Source: Paratrimastix pyriformis (taxonomy: Eukaryota > Preaxostyla > Paratrimastigidae). From it: DNA of 64,000 nucleotides. The stretch covers positions 620,001-684,000 of the forward strand of contig JAPMOS010000008.1 in NCBI GenBank assembly GCA_027972325.1. The letters run 5' to 3'. The position numbers were made by a program, and so were the translations under genes. The notes below the pieces were generated by a model. The model was not told the DNA's origin. It worked only from the letters and a program-made list of their open reading frames with translations, and did not search any database. Below are positions 23,491-35,000 of the stretch, piece by piece (position 1 is the stretch's first letter; every line of letters begins with the position of its first letter).

Positions 23491-26069
23491 CCTCGATCCC
23501 ATCGCCGCCTGCGCCTGACCAGACCGGGCCCGCGGAGGGCCCCCCGCCGACTGCCCCCGGGCCGCCCCCGGCCGGCCCCTTCGCCACCCCAGCCGCCCCT
23601 CCCCCACCAGGACCCCAGGCGGTCCCCCCGAGCGGCACGCCGACCAGCGGCAATGGCTCGCCCGTCCCGGTGGTGCACATCCTGGACGACGACAACTCGC
23701 AGCCCCTCGCGACCCCCGGCCGCCCCGCCCTCGGGTCCCTGGCCCGGCCCGCACCCCCCGCCGTGGTGCGGCTGGTGCTGGACGACCGGCTGCGGGACGA
23801 CCGGCTGCAGCAGGCTGCCTCCACCACCGCAGCCCACGCCTCCCCGGCGCCGGCTCTCGCCCCACCCGCCCCGCCCCGCCCGACCGTGGCGCCCATCGCA
23901 TGGACGAAGGATGCCCTGGCCATCGCGACCGCTGCTGCGCGGGCTGCGGCTGCGGCTGCCTCCGGCCCATCGGCGGGCGTCCCTGCGGCCGCCCCCAGAT
24001 CCCCGCCCGCGCCCTCCGAGAGGCGCCGCAGCTCCCCCGCGAAGCCCCCGGCGCCCCTCTCGAGCGCGGTCTTTTACTCGCAGCCCGCCAGCCGTCCCGG
24101 CGATGGGGCCCTGAGCAGGCCCGCCGCCCCCCCGGGACGCGGCCCCCGGCCAGGTGCCAAGACCCCACCACCCGCGCCCGCTCCCGTTCTCGCCCCGACC
24201 GCGGGCCGGTCCTCCAGGAGCAGAGCGGCCGCGCCGCCATCGCCCACCTCGCCGCCCCCCGTCTCGATCGTCCTCGACGATGACGACGACGATGCCGATG
24301 CCGATGACGGCGACCGTGGCCACGACGGCAAGGCCACGAAAGACCCCCGCCCTCCAGCAGCCCAGAGCGGCCGCCCTGTCGAAGGGACCCCAACCGCCCC
24401 CACGGGCGCCCATCATCGGAAGCCCGAGACCAGCGGTGAGGACGACGGCGTTGTGGCCTGTTCGCCGCCCCGGGGCGCCCGCACGGCCCGGGCCCGGGCC
24501 AAGAAGGCCGGCCGAAGGGCCCCCCGGGGCGGCGGTGGGTCCCCCGGCCGCTCGTCTCCGTCGGCCTCCCCACCCCCCAGCCGGGAGGACGCCGCCTCGC
24601 CTGCCGAGCGCCCCCGTCGCGGTGCAGGGGCGGCACCGAGGCGCGTCATCATCCAGGACGACGACGACCCCTCCGACGAGGCCCCCAGCTCCCGCCGCCC
24701 CTCGGCCACCGAGCGGCATGATGATGATGATGATGGGGAGGAGGAGGAGGAGGGCGATGATGATGATGGCCGGGACGGGGCCTTCAGGCCGGGCTCGGCG
24801 CGGCTGACCGCCAACCAGCTGATCGCTCGCAGGCGGCCCAGGGCCCGAAGGTCGGCAGGCCGGGGGGGCGGCCTCAAGGGGGGCGCGCGCCCGGGCAGGA
24901 AGCCCCACGCCGCCACCATCCTCGACGACGACAACGGCGACGAGGACGAGGAGGACGACCAGCCGGAGGCCCAATCCGAGGGGGAGGCGGAGGGCATTGA
25001 GGAGGATGACGAGGACGAGGAGGAGGACCGGAGTTCCGACGGGGATGGCGTCGCGGACGGCAGGAAGAAGAAGAAGGCCCCAAGCGGCTCCTCCGCGACC
25101 CGGCCTCACCCGGCCCGAGGCGGCACCAGGCGACGTGGCGAGGGCAGGCCCGGGCCCGGGGTGGGGGCGGGGGCGGGGGCGGGGGCGGGGGCGGACGACG
25201 GCATCGAGCTCCTGTCGGAGGCCGAGGGGCGCGCCCTGCCCCGGCGCCGCTCCCGCTCACGGTCCCGCTCGCCGGCGCCCCCGGCCCCCGTCTCGGCCTC
25301 GCAGCCGCTGCCTCGCCACCGGCCGCGGCGCGGGAGCCCCTCCAGCGACGAGGATGACACGGCCCGGGCCGCGGCCCCGCCCTCCCCGCCGCCCCTGATC
25401 CGAGGCCTCTCCACCCAGCAGCTGCAGCCCATCCCGGGCCGCCTGACGGGGCGCGCCGCCACCCCGACCCGACCCGTCCGGTCGCAGGCCCCCCGCGCTT
25501 CCCGGTCACGGTCACGGTCACGGTCACGGTCCCCCGCAGGGACGCGCTCCCGGTCCCGATCCCGGTCGCCGGCCCGGTCGCGGTCGCGGTCCCCGCCCGC
25601 CACGGCGGGAGCCCGGAGCCCGCCCGGGCCGCCCGAGCGGATCCTGTTCGACGACTACCCCGGGGCGGCCTTCAGCCCGCCCTTCCGGGGCCGCATTCGG
25701 CCGGGGCAGCCCGAGGCGGCCGAGGAGGAGGCCCCCTCGGAGCGGAGCGGCAGCTCGCAGAGCCCCGAGCCGCGCGACCAGACGCCCACCCCCGAGGGCC
25801 ACCAGCCCCCCAGGGTGGCCCCCGTCCCGGGCGAGGGGCCCTGGTTCGACCTGGGCGAGGCCCTCCGCGCCGCCGAGGCCCCCGAGGGGCCCCCCGGGAC
25901 GGCGGCTGGGCCGCCCCCAGACGGGCTCTGCGGCTGCCCCGCTGGGGTGGTGTGCCCCCACGTCCGCGAGCGGATGATGGCCCTCCACCAGGCAGGTCCG
26001 CCCCCTCCCACCCGCCTGCACTGCCTCGCCTTCGTGCCGTGGGCTGGCGGGGCATCGTCTCATCTTCGC

Positions 26070-26155
<86 letters not shown>

Positions 26156-26413
26156 CAGGGGCGACGTTCGTCGAGTGCGACGATGAGGACGTGACCCTGG
26201 TGTCGCCCCAGAGCCTGGACCTGCTCCTGCATGGTCCGCCTGCCCCCCGGGGGATGGGATAGGTGGTGGGGCCTTGGGGGGAAGAAGGTCGACCGTGGCT
26301 CATCCCATGCCTCGTCTGCCTCCCTCCTTGCAGGCCGGCTGCGGAGCAACGCCACCCCGTACCTGCTCTTCTACATCCGCGTCCCCTCGGCCCCGGCCGC
26401 CCTGCCCGGCTGA
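17663..26413 (+). CDS. Ubiquitin-specific protease (C19) with giant disordered insert in its catalytic domain
   Basis: The Cys box SGLLNLGNTCYANSVLQ has its catalytic TGC at 18687. The downstream boxes are AAYRQHDAHEFARLLLDH, a zinc-ribbon pair (ICCAQC, CDRC), EVMLVHLARFEFQ then KISAPVRIP, and the His box VVHSGTYPISGHYTALAR (His codon 20568). The closing box VECDDEDVTLVS (Asp codon 26179) and ATPYLLFYIRVPS come only after 5.6 kb. The insert is Pro/Ser-rich with RS-like runs, about 17 Gln (23445-23490), acidic tracts and five hydrophobic-acidic motifs such as LLILDDDD. Its frame changes imply some introns that I could not place. Introns mostly start GTCCGCC. The 5' end is uncertain: ATG 17663 with a spliced first exon, or ATG 18085. 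The protein should remove ubiquitin from nuclear substrates (inference from the family and the nuclear-style insert). Confidence 0.85.
19214..19249 (+). repeat. (CTG)n, about 12 copies, intronic
   Basis: A triplet array in the intron between the exons ending IISNI and starting KDLGLAAYRQHD of the ubiquitin protease. Confidence 0.85.
19861..19931 (+). repeat. 13-nt CGCGCCCTCCACC tandem repeats
   Basis: Five to six copies in the ubiquitin protease gene, in an intron upstream of the exon encoding KFHCDRC. Confidence 0.85.
20131..20157 (+). repeat. C27 tract directly before a 3' splice region
   Basis: The C run lies in the intron after EVMLVHLARFEFQ. Similar sense-strand C runs in introns are at 19670-19693, 55662-55686 (ending CCCAG at the splice site) and 56478-56498 (directly after the 5' GT). 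Confidence 0.9.
26072..26156 (+). repeat. (CTGC)n, about 21 copies, ending in a TGCAG 3' splice site
   Basis: The array fills the 3' half of the intron that precedes the exon for the protease's catalytic Asp box. The last repeat unit itself supplies the ...CTGCAG acceptor. Confidence 0.9.
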
Positions 26414-26520
26414 GCCCGACGGGGGAACCAATGCGACGACACACGACGAGGCGCTTCCTGTTGGCCCCCTGATCAGCGCCGCAACACGAAATACTTCTTC
26501 GCGACTCGAAAAAGGTTAAT

Positions 26521-29500
26521 TTACAGGCGCGCTGCGGCTGGACTCGCGTCCCCACGGGCAGCGGCCAGGTCGATCCGGCCGGCCAGAGGAAGCACCAAGG
26601 GGACCCCGAGCCCGCAGCCGGTGGTCCCGTGGCGGCAGACGCGCCCCTGGGGGCCCACCGAGACGCTCAGGCGGACCTCCTCCAGCACCCCCACGGCGGG
26701 CAGACCCTCCGCCCCGCCCAGATCGAAGGCCAGCTCCACGGGCGCCACACCTGCGCCCGGCAATGGCCCCAAAGAAAGCCGATGACCCAAAAATGGTCCC
26801 ACGTAATGTGATGGTCGGGAGGCGGGTGGGGAGGGACGGAGCTGACCTTCTTGCTTGTTAGCGTCTGACTGGCTGAGGGTGGTGTCACGGGCGGCCAGGG
26901 CCAGGGCAGCACCCGTGGCCGGGTCGACCAGGCGCCCCTCGACCAGCAGCCGGGCGGGCAGGGGCCGGCCCCCCTCGGCCCGCCAAATGGCCTCCCCGAT
27001 GCGCACACGCAGCGTGCGGCCCCCATCGGGCCGGCTGCTCCATGTAGTGGTCGTGTCCGCGGGGTGGAAGGCCAGCGGGCTGTCCCCGAAGTCGGCAGCC
27101 CGCAGCGGGGCCGTCGTGTGGGCGAAGAGCAGGTGGTCGCTCAGCTGGCCCGTCGGGAGGGCCGCCAGGGAGACCTGCGGGGGATGGCAAGGTCAGCGGC
27201 GGGTTCGGGCGTGGAGGGCCGGACCGATTCGAGGGAGTAGGGGCCGTCGAGCCCGCTGCCGGCCATGGCGCTCCCCGGAACGGCCACCTCCAGCCTGCCC
27301 ACCGGCACCCACCCAACGCCGAAAAAGAAGGGGAGGATCGTCTCCGCTTCTCGAAGCCAAGCCGGATGACGGACCGTTGCGACAGGCCCTCGGCCGGATG
27401 GGACTCGACGGTGCTTTCCACCCGGGCAACCACGGCCGGGACGCCCCCGGCATCCCGGCCTCTAAGGACTGCCTCGAGACGCCACAGGACGGGCACGTCC
27501 GAGGAGCGGGAATCGGCAGCGGGGCACAGGGCATGCAGGGTCACGTTGAACCCAATCCGGAGCATCGGGGCGTCTGGGTCATGAGAGGAGAACGCGGAAG
27601 AATGAGGATGGAGGAGGTGGCGGTGGAGGTGGAGGAGGGACAACTCGAGGGCAGGAGGGCTTTCCGGACGGTGGGAGCTCGTCACGAGGGACGACTGGAA
27701 CGAGTTGCGCACGAACCGGGCTGCCCAAGGATCAGCCTGGGCATTCTGGGGGCCGCGAGCAGCAGCGAGGCGCATCCGATGAGCCAGCCCAGCGGCGGCC
27801 TCGGGCCAAAAGGTGTCAGACGAGGTCAGGCGGGAGTCCAAGAAGTCGCCTCCAGAGGGGCGCCCTTCCCACGCAATGGGGCTCCCCTCCTGGGGCGCCT
27901 GTTCGTTGTCGGTATTGTCGGCCCGCTCGATGACCAGGTGCTGTAGGCGGAAGGGCCCCCGGACGTGGGCCCCGGACGTGGGCCTGTGCGAGCCTTGTTG
28001 CAGGGTGGGCCTGCAGCTGAGCCGTGACCGTGTACCGCCTCCCGGGCTGGGCCGTGTCCAAGCGGCACTGGGCCATGAGGCCATCCCCCTCGAGATGCAC
28101 CACCACGCAGCCCGACGGGACCACCTCCGCGGGCCGGTACAGGGCCGACGCCATCGCGGCAGTGGTGGGCAGGGGCAGGACAGTCGTCGAGCCAGCGGCA
28201 GGCCCTTCGGGGTGGCCGTCATCGCCATTGGCAGAACGGGGCAGACTCGGGGCGCAGGCGGCCGGGCAGAGTGACGAGGGGCCCTCGGCCGAAGAAGCAG
28301 GGGCGGCGCAGAAGAACAGGGACGCGGCTAAGGCAGGCGTGAGTGTCACCAGGTGCACCAACTCCGAGTCAGCCCCCACGGCCAAGGTCAGGTTGCAGCC
28401 GCGTTGGCCAAGCTGCACGTGACCGCACGGGGGACGCGTCGAAGATGCATCAAATAGAGAGGCGGAAGGGGAGGCAGACCCATTCGGGGGTGAGGATCAC
28501 CGGGGCCGCGATCCGGGCGTTCAGGGAGGAGAGGGTCGCCGCATCGACGCGCACCTCGGCCCACTGGTCGCCGGGCCGCAGGGGCCCCACGAAAAGCGAG
28601 GAGAAGCTCAGGGCATCACCCGCGGGGCAGGTCAGCCTGACGGCGTATTGGTTGGGCTCGACGATGCGCAGGGGCACGCGCACCGAGAGGTAGTCGATCG
28701 TCCCGGCCGATGCGCCCCCGGTGGGCTGTCCAGCGGCCACCATGCAGTAGGGAACAGCGGTGCGTATGCTGGCCACGGTGGGCTCACCGTGGAAGGTCCG
28801 CGAGCCCGCGTCGCCTGGTGAGGGAAGGAGCACCACGGCGAAGAGGGCCGGAGGAGGGTGGTAAGAGGGGGGAGAGGAGGGGGTGGGTTCATACCGACCA
28901 GAGGGGACGGCGCTGATGGGATCCGTCCGGCCCTCGCCGTCTGGGGTCTCCTCGATCCACGTCTGGAAGGCCGGCTGATCGCGATTGGAGACTGCCGTGC
29001 CGGCCAGCCGCTGGGTGGCCAGGGTGTCTGCGATCTTGCCCGGGTAGGCGAAGTCCTTGCTGTGGTCGCTCTTCTCCCCGTTGCCGTGGAGCATGGCGCA
29101 CAGTTCGTTGTCACCGTACGTCTTGTACACGTCCGACTGGGGGGAAGAAGGACGAACGAAAAAGGATCGGCCCATCTACATGGGAGGCCAAGCCGACGGG
29201 CCTTGTACTTCGCCAGGTTGCACGAGTCGACCTTGAGGGGGCTCGTCTTGTAGACGCTCATCTCGACATCATCGGGCACGTTGTCCGCCGGATGGGACGA
29301 TTTGCTATCGAATTTGTCCTTGGGGGTCCTGCAAGCGGGGAGAGATCGGAACAAAGACCCAGTGCCTGAGCGGCAAACGGAAGGGCGGAATGCGAACGAT
29401 TGGTTACGGGGGGGCAGCGCGAGCGGACGAGTCATCGCTGTCCAGCTTGCCCACCCAGATGCCGCCCGGCCGCCAGTTGTCGCAGATTTGCTTGTGGTAG

Positions 29501-31011
29501 AGCTCATGCCGGATGACCTCCGCCGTGCAGTCGGAGCCCGTCGCCCCGCCAAGGGAGGCACCCGGGCAGGTTGGACTCGCGGGGAAGGTGACCTTGCTCG
29601 GGTAGTGGGTGCCGGCCGCCTGCGCCCGAGACCCATTGTCAGAACCGGGTGGGGTTGATGATGCAGTCAAGATGCGGGAACAGACAATCGGGCCAATGTA
29701 GAGCTTCTTGGAGCCGTCGTTGTATGCCCCATAGGCGCTGCCCGTCATCCAGTTGACGTATGGGAGACTCAACTCGGGGACGCACTGGTCGACCCCCCAG
29801 TACGAGAACCAGTTGGCGCCGGTGACTTGGGGGTCCTTGCCGGACTGCTTGAAGAAGATGATGAAATTCTGGGAGAGTTGGGTCATCTTGGGCTGCCCGG
29901 AGGCGTCCGTGAACGAGAGGGTCAGCGTGACACGTTTGGGCCCGTAGGTGTTCACGGCCTGACGCCCCAGGGCAGGGGTGAACTTGTACAAACAGTCGGC
30001 TCCTTGGCCTAAGGACAGAGGAAACAGAAGGAGTGGTGGCTCGGACCGAAGTTTCATTGGGCGGGAAGTGCTGACCTTGCCCGGGAGAAGGGAGATCGCC
30101 GCTCCAGAGGCATGAAGTGGCTCGGCAACCCGAACACAAGGCGATCGTGGCGCGGAGCTCGACGGGGGAGCCCGCCAGGGGGAGATACTTGTAGATGGAC
30201 ATGGTGCCCTTGGCGGAAATTGCCTGTGAGAGGAGAAGAAGGCGATTGGGGAAACAAAATTAAATTGCCAGACCTTGATAATGTCGCTCGTGGGGGTCGG
30301 CGGGGTCGGCGGGGTCGGCGGTGTGGGTGGGGTCGGCGGTGTGGGTGGGGTCGGCGGGGTCGGCAGCAGGCCGATTATAACTGTGGTCGCCAGCGAATCC
30401 CCGAATTTCCACGTGGATTGGCAAGGATTCTCGACGGGCTGGAGCCAAGACATCAAAGCCCGCACGCCGACGGGCGCGGAAGCGTTGAAACCCGGCGGCA
30501 CAGGCAAGGGGTCCGAAGCAACCGAGAAGCGCCCCGAGTATCCGAGCGTGTAGAAATCCGCATAAGTGGTGTTGAGAACAATCTCGGAGGCACCAAACGA
30601 GCCATCCCGATTCCAATCGACCCAGACACGGATCATCTCGGAACCATCGTTGTAATCTGGGCATGGAGCCGCCCCCATTCCGGCTCGGCATCCAGTGGGA
30701 TTTAAAAGCTCACCGGTTAGCTGAATAGTGACAGTAGCTGCCTCGGTGTCGGTTCGGGCGTCGATCGACACAAGACGCTCAAAGTCGTTGTTGCTCTTCC
30801 CAAGTTGGCAGGGGCCTATCAATTGCGTCGGGAAAGTAAAAGAATGCTCGGAGCAGCGCTCCCGCAAACCGTTTTCTCTGATCACTTGTCGAACGAGAAA
30901 ATCTTCGGAAATGACTGTGACTGGGGACAAAACGGGCCAATTTTGCCTTTCGCCAGCAGAAAAAGAACAGATTGCACAAAGGAGAACAAAGGATCCAAAT
31001 CGAAGTCCCAT
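26521..31011 (-). CDS. Secreted or surface protein with GEVED domain and HELYH metallopeptidase-like motif
   Basis: The ATG at 31011 gives a signal peptide (MGLRFGSFVLLCAICSFSAG). The next region has CPDYNDGSEMIRVWVDWNRD followed by FGASEI and ALMSW, the signature of a GEVED domain, a beta-sandwich common in extracellular proteins. Downstream exons include NFIIFFKQSGKDPQVTG and then EVIRHELYHKQICDNW (HELYH at 29508-29494), which fits the HExxH zinc-ligand pattern. A third zinc ligand is not evident. Later exons (TYGDNELCAMLHGNGEKSDH, DFAYPGK, and several beta-rich Pro/Ala-rich exons) lead to a TAA at 26523-26521. Many cysteines agree with secretion. It shares a short AT-rich divergent promoter with the cysteine-rich gene at 31182. 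The overall family is unknown, and the peptidase role is inference from the motif alone. Confidence 0.65.
30290..30364. repeat. 9-nt GGGGTCGGC-type minisatellite in an intron
   Basis: Imperfect tandem units in the intron between the GEVED exon and the following exon of the secreted protein gene. Confidence 0.8.
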
Positions 31012-31181
31012 CGCCGGATGCGCGTCGGCGCGAATTCAAAATTCACCCTGCTTCGTTCCATGCCGGGGGTCCAGTCGCGATTTGACGTGATTGCATGTAG
31101 CGGCACACTACGGTGCCGCGCTTGGATCCTATAAAAGGGCGCCCAATCCGGACCAAATCAATCCAATCCACGAATCATCAA
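31012..31181. promoter_or_regulatory. Bidirectional promoter between two secreted-protein genes
   Basis: 170 bp of moderately AT-rich DNA separate start codons on opposite strands (31011 minus, 31182 plus). A clear TATAAAAG lies at 31130-31137, about 50 nt before the plus-strand ATG, with CAAATCAATCC-type sequence after it. Both products have signal peptides, so co-regulation is plausible. Confidence 0.6.
31130..31137 (+). promoter_or_regulatory. TATA box
   Basis: TATAAAAG is positioned about 50 nt upstream of the start codon of the cysteine-rich secreted protein. It is the cleanest TATA element in the window. Confidence 0.65.
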
Positions 31182-31901
31182 ATGTTGATCGTTTTGTTCT
31201 CCGTCTTGGCCCTCGGTCTGGACCGACTCAATTGCCCCATCTGCTGACGCTCTTCATTTTTCTCTCAGCATCTGCGGCTGGCTTTGACAAGTTCTTCGCC
31301 GGCAGCGGTGTGGGCTATGGCTCGATGTGCGCCCCAAAGACCAGCAACAACTTCTGCGATTTCCCTTGTGACTTCGGCTGCTCGACTCCCTCATCGTGCG
31401 GCAGCGAATTCGAGTGCGACAAAAACGAGAAGTTCGATGCTTGCGTCGACCTGGTTCGTTCTTCCATCTCACCGTACGCACTCATTCAGATTTGCTCCAT
31501 CATCGCAACAGAACGACCTTTGCAAGGCGGGCCGGTCCTGCGAGTCCGAGAAAGCCAACGAGTGCAACGGTGCCTTTGGCTTTGGCGGCTCCCTGAAGGG
31601 CAGCGTGTCGGGTGGCTGTGCCAACAAGAACAAGTGCTCTGACAAGACCTCCATTAAGCTGGATGATGTGTGCATCCACAAGATTGACGGCGGCTGCGAG
31701 ACGACCCATGAGGACGAGACCTCCAACTGCTTCGGTGCCAGCGCCGACATTACGGCCCAGGCGTGCGGTGGGTACAAGGTGGGCGACAAGACGACCGACA
31801 AGAAGGCCGCGAACTGCATGAGCGCTCGCTCTCTGCAGGGTGCCGCCAGCGTGGCTTGCGGCCGTGGTCGGAGTGGCCGCTGCCGCAACTGGTGCGAGTA
31901 A
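31182..31901 (+). CDS. Small secreted cysteine-rich protein (202 aa, 20 Cys)
   Basis: There are three exons: 31182-31215, 31269-31453 and 31512-31901. Introns begin GTCTGGACC and GTTCGTTC and end TCTCAG and AACAG. The spliced product starts MLIVLFSVLALASAAGF, a typical signal peptide. It continues with 20 evenly spread cysteines, for example MCAPKTSNNFCDFPCDFGC, CKAGRSCESEKANEC, DVCIHKIDGGC and GRCRNWCE at the C-terminus. The even number suggests up to ten disulfides. I recognise no family; it could be a lectin-like, cell-wall or defence-type secreted protein. Codon use is less GC-extreme than neighbours. A TATA box sits upstream and an AATAAA downstream, so expression may be strong. Confidence 0.8.
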
Positions 31902-32028
31902 AGCGAAAGATATGGACTTGCTCTGTTGATTTTGGCTCGCTTCCCTTTTGATTTTGGCTGCCGAAAATTACTTCTCTGTGAATCAACGTCTGGTTCCTTC
32001 TTCATGAGCACAGACCAGCCAAATACAG

Positions 32029-32034
32029 AATAAA
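32029..32034 (+). terminator. Polyadenylation signal AATAAA
   Basis: It lies about 130 nt after the stop codon of the cysteine-rich protein and about 40 nt before the stop codon of the convergent F-box gene. Confidence 0.5.
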
Positions 32035-32074
32035 TACAAACAGGGGCCAAGTCGCATCCTCAACGCTCGAGATA

Positions 32075-35000
32075 TTAGTAGCGCAGCGAAAGCAAACAAG
32101 GCAGCCGAGAGAGCCTTTGGAGGGCAGTGGGGGTGATGTTGGTCTCGCGGGCCTCCAGCTCCTGGATGAGGGCGACCCCCCTACGCCGGGCGGGGGCTGG
32201 CGGATGGTGCCGGCCCAAGAGGATGTCCACGGCCGCGTCGGTGAGGCGGATGCAGGCTCGGATGGAGAGCCGCCGGAGCAAGGGGCACCCATCGAGCAGA
32301 GCCGCAAGCCCGGCGTCGGTCACCCTGGGGGGCAAGGGTGGCATTGAGATGATCCACCGATGGGCGGGGAGAGCGACAACCGACCGGGAGCAGCCGGCAA
32401 TGTCGAGGGCCTCGAGGCCGCGGCAGTGGGCGCCCAGGGCGCGGAGGACCTCATCCCCCACGGCCCGGGTGCACCAGGGCGCGTCGAGCCGGGTCAGGTG
32501 GGGGCAGCACCGCACCGCCACCCCCAGGGCGTTCAGCGGGCCCAGCTCTGCACGTCCCAGCAGCAGGGAGACATGGGAGATAAGCTCGTGGAGCAAATGG
32601 CAAGGGCGGCAGGAAGGCAGTGAAGGGCCGGCTCGGGCGGACCCTGCAGGAGGCCGGCCGGCGTGTGGGCGGGGTCGGCCCACGTGAGGGCCGAGGCCTC
32701 GGTGAGGGCGGCCGAGTGGCTCAGGGTGAGCTCGTTCAGCTGGCCGTAGCAGGGCCACAGCCCCGCGCCACCCCGCGGCACGTCCCACAGGGACCGGTGG
32801 GTCGAGGGGCCGCCCAGGTGGGGCGTGCCCGGGGCCTGGCCGGCCCGGCAGGCTGTGGCCCGGACGGATCCCCAGGCCCGGGCGGGGGGAGCAGAGAGGC
32901 ACCCTGTCCCGCAGGCCACGGCCCGTGGGGCCTGCTGCTGCTGCTGGGGGGCCGGGCGGGCGGCCAACAGGACGTCCAAGGCGCGGACGGGGGGCTCCGG
33001 GACGAGCGGCTGCTCCACACCGGAGGCCCCGGCGGGGGTCAGGCATGCACCCAGGAGGGACCCGTACCGGGGGGAGAGGAGCGGCCCCAGCCGCTGCAGC
33101 AGCTCGCTCCGCAGCCGCGACCAGGGGGCCCCAGAGGAGGCCGGCGCCACGAAGGACAGCGACGGCGGCAGGGCGCTGTCAGCCTCCGGTTGCTGTTGGT
33201 GCTGCTGGTGCTGGTGCTGCTGCTGGAGGTCTGATGAGGGGTCGGCGAGTCGGCCCCACCCATCCGCGGCCACGGTGGCGGCTGGGGCGGCGGCTGGGGG
33301 GGTCGCAGGGGCGGCGGCGACATTGCCCTGTGCCTGGGCGGGGGCCGCCTGTGCCTGGGCCGGGTTGAGGACCGCCCGGGGGGCGGGGGCCTCGGCGTAC
33401 GTGCCCGGGAGGGGCGCCACCTCGGCCGGCACGGGGAAGTCGTCCGCCAGGTACACCTGGGCCTTGAAGGCGTTCCCCGCCCGGCGCCGCTGGGCCGCCG
33501 TCGCGGGCGAGGGTGCAGGGGCGCAGACCAGCGGGGCGGAGGCGGTCGGTGGTGGGGCTGTGGTGGTGGGCTGCGGGGGTGGCGGGGCGGCGGCCCCCGG
33601 GCGCCACTGTGGGGCGAGCAGGTCGGCCCAGACGAGGCCCAGCAGGGCCGCGTCGCTCAGGTCGGTGGCCTCCAGACCCAGCGACCGCAGGGGCGCCCCG
33701 CCCCGGGCCAGTAGAGCCCGCAGGCAGACGGGCCCCGACCCGGCCGAGAGGGAGGCCGGGTCCACCAGAAGAGCCTACACCCACCGGAGCGGACGAGGGC
33801 GAGGGGTGCATCCGTGAGGCCGACCCGGGCGGGGGGCGTGGCGGCAGGGGGCGGCAGAGCGGGTGGGGGCCAGACCTGGAGGGCGTCCCCCTGGACGGCG
33901 ATGATCTCGAGGGCGTCCGGGCCCAGCCGGGGGCACCCGCGCAGGTCGAGCTGCTCGATGGGGCTGCCCGGCCATGCGGCCTCCTCGCTACCCACCTGGG
34001 CGGCCGTCGCGCGGAGCCACCCGGGGCTGAGCAGGTTGCTGTTGGCCGACTCCGAGTCGCCCGGCGGGGGCTGGGGGCTGGGCGAAGGCGGCGGGTCGCC
34101 AGACGTTGAGCCAGCCGACGGGGGCGGCGGGGGTGTGGGCGGCGGGGGCGGCGGGGGCGGCGGCGATGCAGGCGGGCCGCTGGTGGCGAGGGCGAGGCCC
34201 CGCCGGTGTGCGCCCAGCGCCTTGGGGGGCATGGGGGGCGCCGGGGGCAGGTAGGTCGGGTAGGGGCCTGCCGGGGGCCCCTGGGGGAGGGCCGCGTCCA
34301 GCGAGCGGCGCAGGTGGGCCACCCGGCGGATGAGCAGCTCCCGGGGCGCCCAGGGCCCCTCGGGCCGGGCCGCCAGAGCCAGGGCGGGCAGGGGGGGCCC
34401 CCAGGCCGTGGCGCAGCCGAGCAACGCCGCGAGGCCCTCGTCGGTCAGGGCCGGGCAGTGGGCCGCCCGGAAGACCCGCAGCCCGGTCCGCGGGGGCCGC
34501 CCGTGGGCCGGCGGTACCACCCTGCACCACACGGGCCCGCGGGGGGCACCCCCAACAATGACGAGGGCAGAGAGACGATGAGCGCGATGCCGAGAGAAAA
34601 GACGAGCCAATCGAGGCGAGAGAAAAGACGAGCCAATCGAGGCGAGGCGAGCGCGGCGAGGCGAGGCGGCTACAGACAGGGCCCTGCAGAGGGCGTCGGC
34701 TGCCTGGGTGGCTGAGACGTCCAGGACGGCCAGCCGGGGGCACACAGCCGCCCCCAGGGCCTCCGCCATCCCGGCGCCGTTCACATCCCGGCAGCCCGCA
34801 ATCGAGAGGCGCTGCCAACCCAGCCCCATCCCCCGTCGTATGATGATGATCAGGTTGGACAGGGACGCTAAGGGTGCCGACCTTGAGGCTGTGTCCGCAG
34901 AGGGCCGTCAGGTGGGCGAGCTGGGGGGCGGTGAGGGCGGGGACGCCCTCCAGGACCAGCGTCTCCAGGGCAGCCAGAGGGTAGAGCTGCCTCCGCCACA

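Noticed and set aside
24720-25080. Acidic frame as a separate histone-chaperone-like gene
   Set aside because: It is continuous with the open frame leading into the ubiquitin protease C-terminal box and has no start or promoter of its own.
34588-34645. CRISPR-like direct repeats
   Set aside because: Only two abutting copies, no spacers, inside an intron of a eukaryotic gene.
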